Position numbers and translations under genes: made by a program | In this document: piece after piece, positions 61,649 through 64,000 of the stretch | Numbering within the stretch: position 1 is the stretch's first letter | Layout: the number at the start of each line of letters is the position of its first letter | From: Ostreococcus lucimarinus CCE9901 | Lineage: Eukaryota; Chlorophyta; Mamiellophyceae; Mamiellales; Bathycoccaceae | DNA length: 64,000 nt | Direction of reading: 5' to 3' | Assembly (NCBI RefSeq): GCF_000092065.1 | Contig: NC_009371.1 | Coordinates: 248,001-312,000 of the forward strand | Notes under the pieces: generated by a model | Database searches by the model: none | Told to the model about the DNA's origin: nothing | Seen by the model: the letters and a program-made list of their open reading frames with translations, nothing else

Positions 61649-63148
61649 ATGGTGCGCGCGATGGACGTCGACGTCGTCGACCGGGCGTCGCGCGAGGGCG
61701 ATGAGATCGCGAAACGCGCCTCGCTGGACGTCGAGACGGGTCGGGACGCGAAGATGGGCGACGCGGGGGCGAGTTCGCGGTCGAATTCGTCCGCCGCCAC
61801 GGAGACTATGCGAAATGTCGATCGCGAATGCGGGACGACGGCGGAGCGACGAGGGAAGTACAGGTCGAGCGAGACGCACGAGGAGCACGTGAATAAGAAG
61901 ATACACGCGGCGAAGCGGCGGACGAGGAGCGAGCTGTCGGTGCGACAGGGAGGGTGGGCGAAGCACGGGTACGCGTACGAGGACGCGGACGCGACGTCGC
62001 GGTCGTTGAAACATTTACACGCGATCGAGCGGATATCGGTGAAGACGACGACAAAGGAAGAGTTTATCGAAAGGTTCGAGAGGACACGGACGCCGTGCGT
62101 GATCACGGACGCGATGGAGGATTGGGGGTGTTATAAAAACGACGGCGGGCGGTTTTGGAGCGTAGACACGCTCGCGGAGCGGTTTCGAGAGGTCAAGTTC
62201 AAGGTGGGGACGGACGACGATGGGTACCCGGTGCGGTTGAAGATGAAGCACATTCAGCATTACGTGAACGATCCGGTGCACATGCGAGACGATAGTCCGA
62301 TGTATGCGTTCGACGGGAGCGTCTTTGACAAGCCGGAGACAAAGTCGTTATTGGAGGACTTCAAGATTCCAGATTGGTTCGAGGAGGATTTGTTCAAGCA
62401 CGTCGGGGCGAAGCGTCGACCGCCTTATCGATGGATCGTTTTTGGGCCGCCTCGGAGCGGTTCGTCCGTGCACGTTGACCCGTTGGCGACGAGCGCTTGG
62501 AATGCGTTGATTTCGGGACGCAAGCGTTGGGCGCTTTATCCGCCGCGCTCGGTGGACAAGGCGACGATCAAGCCGCGAGGAATTGGTCTGGATGGTGAAT
62601 CGGTGACCTGGTTCAACAAAATGTACCCTCGAACGACGACAGAGGAGTGGAAGCGCCAAGGATTGCCCCCACCCATTGATGTCATCCAACATCCTGGGGA
62701 AATCATGTTCGTTCCAGACGGTTGGTGGCACGCAGTGCTGAATCTCGACCACACCATGGCGGTGACGCAAAACTTTTCGACTTCCGCCCGATTCGACGCG
62801 GTGTGGCGCATCACGCGTCGAGCGCGACCGAAAATGTCTGCTAGATGGCTGGAAAAGTTGCGACGGGTTCGTCCAGATTTAGCCGAGGTGGCGGATGCGC
62901 AGCCTCGTCGAAGCGAAGTCAGCGCAGGTGAACAAACGAGTTCGACGAGCAGTTCATCCTCTGGTTCAAGCGATACCGAAGCCGAAGCCGAGGACGAGGT
63001 CATGACGAAAGAACGCGAGACCTTTGAGCGAGCCGCGGGGGGCGGCGGCGACGCCTCGACCAAACGCACGAGAACTGGAGACGGTTTGATCGCCGACCTG
63101 GCCGCGGAAAAGATGCGCGCGGCGTCGAAATCGATGGACATCAACTAA
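61649..63148 (+). CDS. JmjC-domain oxygenase, JMJD6 type
   Basis: 499-aa Fe(II)/2-oxoglutarate oxygenase of the JMJD6 group, nuclear lysyl hydroxylases acting on splicing factors. Metal ligands are H275 and D277 (SVHVDPLATSAWNALISG) and H361 (VPDGWWHAVLNLDHT); PPYRWIVFGPPRSGSSVHVD and TWFNKMYPRTTTEEW are strongly JMJD6-like. The N-terminal 100 residues are disordered, with a segment like the JMJD6 start (KKIHAAKRRTRSELSVRQGG). The C-terminus has a Ser-rich tract (SSTSSSSSGSS), a feature of JMJD6 as well. ATG 61649 chosen; the frame extends upstream to 61349 without recognisable sequence. Confidence 0.9.
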   Translation: MVRAMDVDVVDRASREGDEIAKRASLDVETGRDAKMGDAGASSRSNSSAATETMRNVDRECGTTAERRGKYRSSETHEEHVNKKIHAAKRRTRSELSVRQGGWAKHGYAYEDADATSRSLKHLHAIERISVKTTTKEEFIERFERTRTPCVITDAMEDWGCYKNDGGRFWSVDTLAERFREVKFKVGTDDDGYPVRLKMKHIQHYVNDPVHMRDDSPMYAFDGSVFDKPETKSLLEDFKIPDWFEEDLFKHVGAKRRPPYRWIVFGPPRSGSSVHVDPLATSAWNALISGRKRWALYPPRSVDKATIKPRGIGLDGESVTWFNKMYPRTTTEEWKRQGLPPPIDVIQHPGEIMFVPDGWWHAVLNLDHTMAVTQNFSTSARFDAVWRITRRARPKMSARWLEKLRRVRPDLAEVADAQPRRSEVSAGEQTSSTSSSSSGSSDTEAEAEDEVMTKERETFERAAGGGGDASTKRTRTGDGLIADLAAEKMRAASKSMDIN

Positions 63149-63212
63149 AAATTACGATATCAGAGGCACTCATCATTAATTCATTGTACAATTGTTGTGA
63201 AACACATATAAT

Positions 63213-64000
63213 CTACACATTCAATGTCCACGCCATATCAATCTCTGTCTCGGTCAGGCGCTCCGAGTACGAGCTCCTGACGCCACTTTCGTCTAAGAAC
63301 GCCGTCAAACAAAATCCTAAATATTCCGTCGAGGGCGATCCGAGTCCTCGCGAGACAAGCTCGCGAGCGCCCCACAGCGTGGCCGGTCCGTTGACGCGAA
63401 CGCGAACGCGTCGCTCGCGCTCAGCCGAGGACGCCATCTCGGCATCCGACTGCGCGGCACCCCTCAAATCGTAATCCACGCTGATCCTCAACGCGTACCC
63501 GCTCCTCACGAACACCTCCGCGATATCTCGCATACCCTCCACCGCGAGATCGAGCCGCTCCTTCCCTCCCCTCGCCGATACCGGTGCCGGCGTGCCCTTG
63601 AAGTACGCCACGTCGAAATCCTCCCCGCGATCGAACCCTCTCCGCAAGCGTTCATAAATCTTTTTCCCACACCTCTCCGCGATCGCCTCGGGCAAGTTCG
63701 CGTTATCCATCAACGCGGGATCCCTCCGCACGACCGTCACGAGACCCTCCGCTCCCGTACGTTCCTCAAAAACCTTCGCCGCCTTTGGAATCGCTCGCGA
63801 CGCGCACGCCATCTGCACGAACGTCACAAAGTCGAAATACAGCGGATCCGTGATTTTCCCTTGCTCGATCCGCAGCGGTTCGTACAAATACTTGTACGGC
63901 TCCCACTCCGACGCTCGAAACTTCCACGACGTCGCCTGGAACTCGTCCATCGGGAGCATGTCCACGTCGTCGATCGCCTCGTACGCCGACCGCAGCAGCA
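63213..64000 (-). CDS. Hypothetical protein, 5' end beyond window
   Basis: At least 250 residues; the frame remains open to the window edge (…SAYEAIDDVDMLPMDEFQ), so the true start is outside. Ordered regions include TSWKFRASEWEPYKYLYEPL, TDPLYFDFVTFVQMACASRA and GYALRISVDYDLRG. The composition is natural and the last 40 residues are STEYLGFCLTAFLDESGV-type. I do not recognise the family, though the WEPYKYLYEPLRIEQG block looks like a conserved plant/algal plastid protein. No membrane segment is visible. Convergent with the JMJD6 gene (64 bp apart). Confidence 0.65.
   Translation of the reverse strand, partial: LLRSAYEAIDDVDMLPMDEFQATSWKFRASEWEPYKYLYEPLRIEQGKITDPLYFDFVTFVQMACASRAIPKAAKVFEERTGAEGLVTVVRRDPALMDNANLPEAIAERCGKKIYERLRRGFDRGEDFDVAYFKGTPAPVSARGGKERLDLAVEGMRDIAEVFVRSGYALRISVDYDLRGAAQSDAEMASSAERERRVRVRVNGPATLWGARELVSRGLGSPSTEYLGFCLTAFLDESGVRSSYSERLTETEIDMAWTLNV

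Overview
The window is nuclear DNA of a compact green alga, most likely a Mamiellales picoalga of the Ostreococcus type. The evidence is about 40 protein genes in 64 kb on both strands, gaps often under 150 bp, very CG-rich 5' ends, few and short introns, and many proteins with plastid or mitochondrial presequences (EXECUTER, HCF244, heme oxygenase, plastid co-chaperonin, thylakoid-lumen TPM protein). The species call is inference; I ran no database search.

Layout. 1-9.9 kb: 5'-truncated ABCA transporter, aspartase-type lyase, lumenal TPM protein, Cpn10, mitochondrial phosphate carrier, HAD nucleotidase. 10-16.9 kb: EXECUTER, mitochondrial acyl carrier protein, SLP-type phosphatase, VPS38/UVRAG, HDDC2. 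17-28.3 kb: MATE transporter, an unknown gene, a hydrolase-coiled-coil fusion, RPA1, a deaminase-like protein, mitochondrial uL23, a TPR/IQ protein. 28.3-41.6 kb: ATG5, a WD40 protein, LCMT, a plastid EcfT-like protein, a plastid methyltransferase, a PRC-barrel protein, HCF244, and a membrane protein with a duplicated Cys-rich domain. 41.6-49.5 kb: an intergenic block with a (GAC)/(GTC) inverted repeat, cyclin, XRCC2, TRAPPC6, an ABHD17-like hydrolase, heme oxygenase. 49.5-64 kb: a large DExH helicase, a small spliced plastid-type gene, a coiled-coil protein with a KEN box, an SLC25A39/40-like carrier, a protein with an alpha-COP-like tail, a JMJD6-like oxygenase, and a gene cut by the right edge.

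Functional themes. Plastid: HCF244 (PSII D1 synthesis), EXECUTER (singlet-oxygen signalling), heme oxygenase (bilins), Cpn10, TPM and PRC-barrel proteins. Membrane traffic and autophagy: ATG5, VPS38/UVRAG, TRAPPC6. Genome maintenance and cell cycle: RPA1, XRCC2, cyclin. These are neighbours in a dense genome and not operons.

Spliced genes share one signature that I used to rebuild them: a GTGCG-type donor, an ACTGA branch motif about 25-40 nt before the acceptor, and a CAG acceptor. This gave full models for the phosphate carrier, acyl carrier protein, ATG5, cyclin and an 86-residue plastid-type protein, and three RPA1 exons including a 35-nt micro-exon. The most notable non-genic signal is a roughly 128-135 bp AT-richer tandem repeat present at two loci 13.6 kb apart. 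A second, 41-bp tandem array lies between two divergent genes near 55.7 kb.
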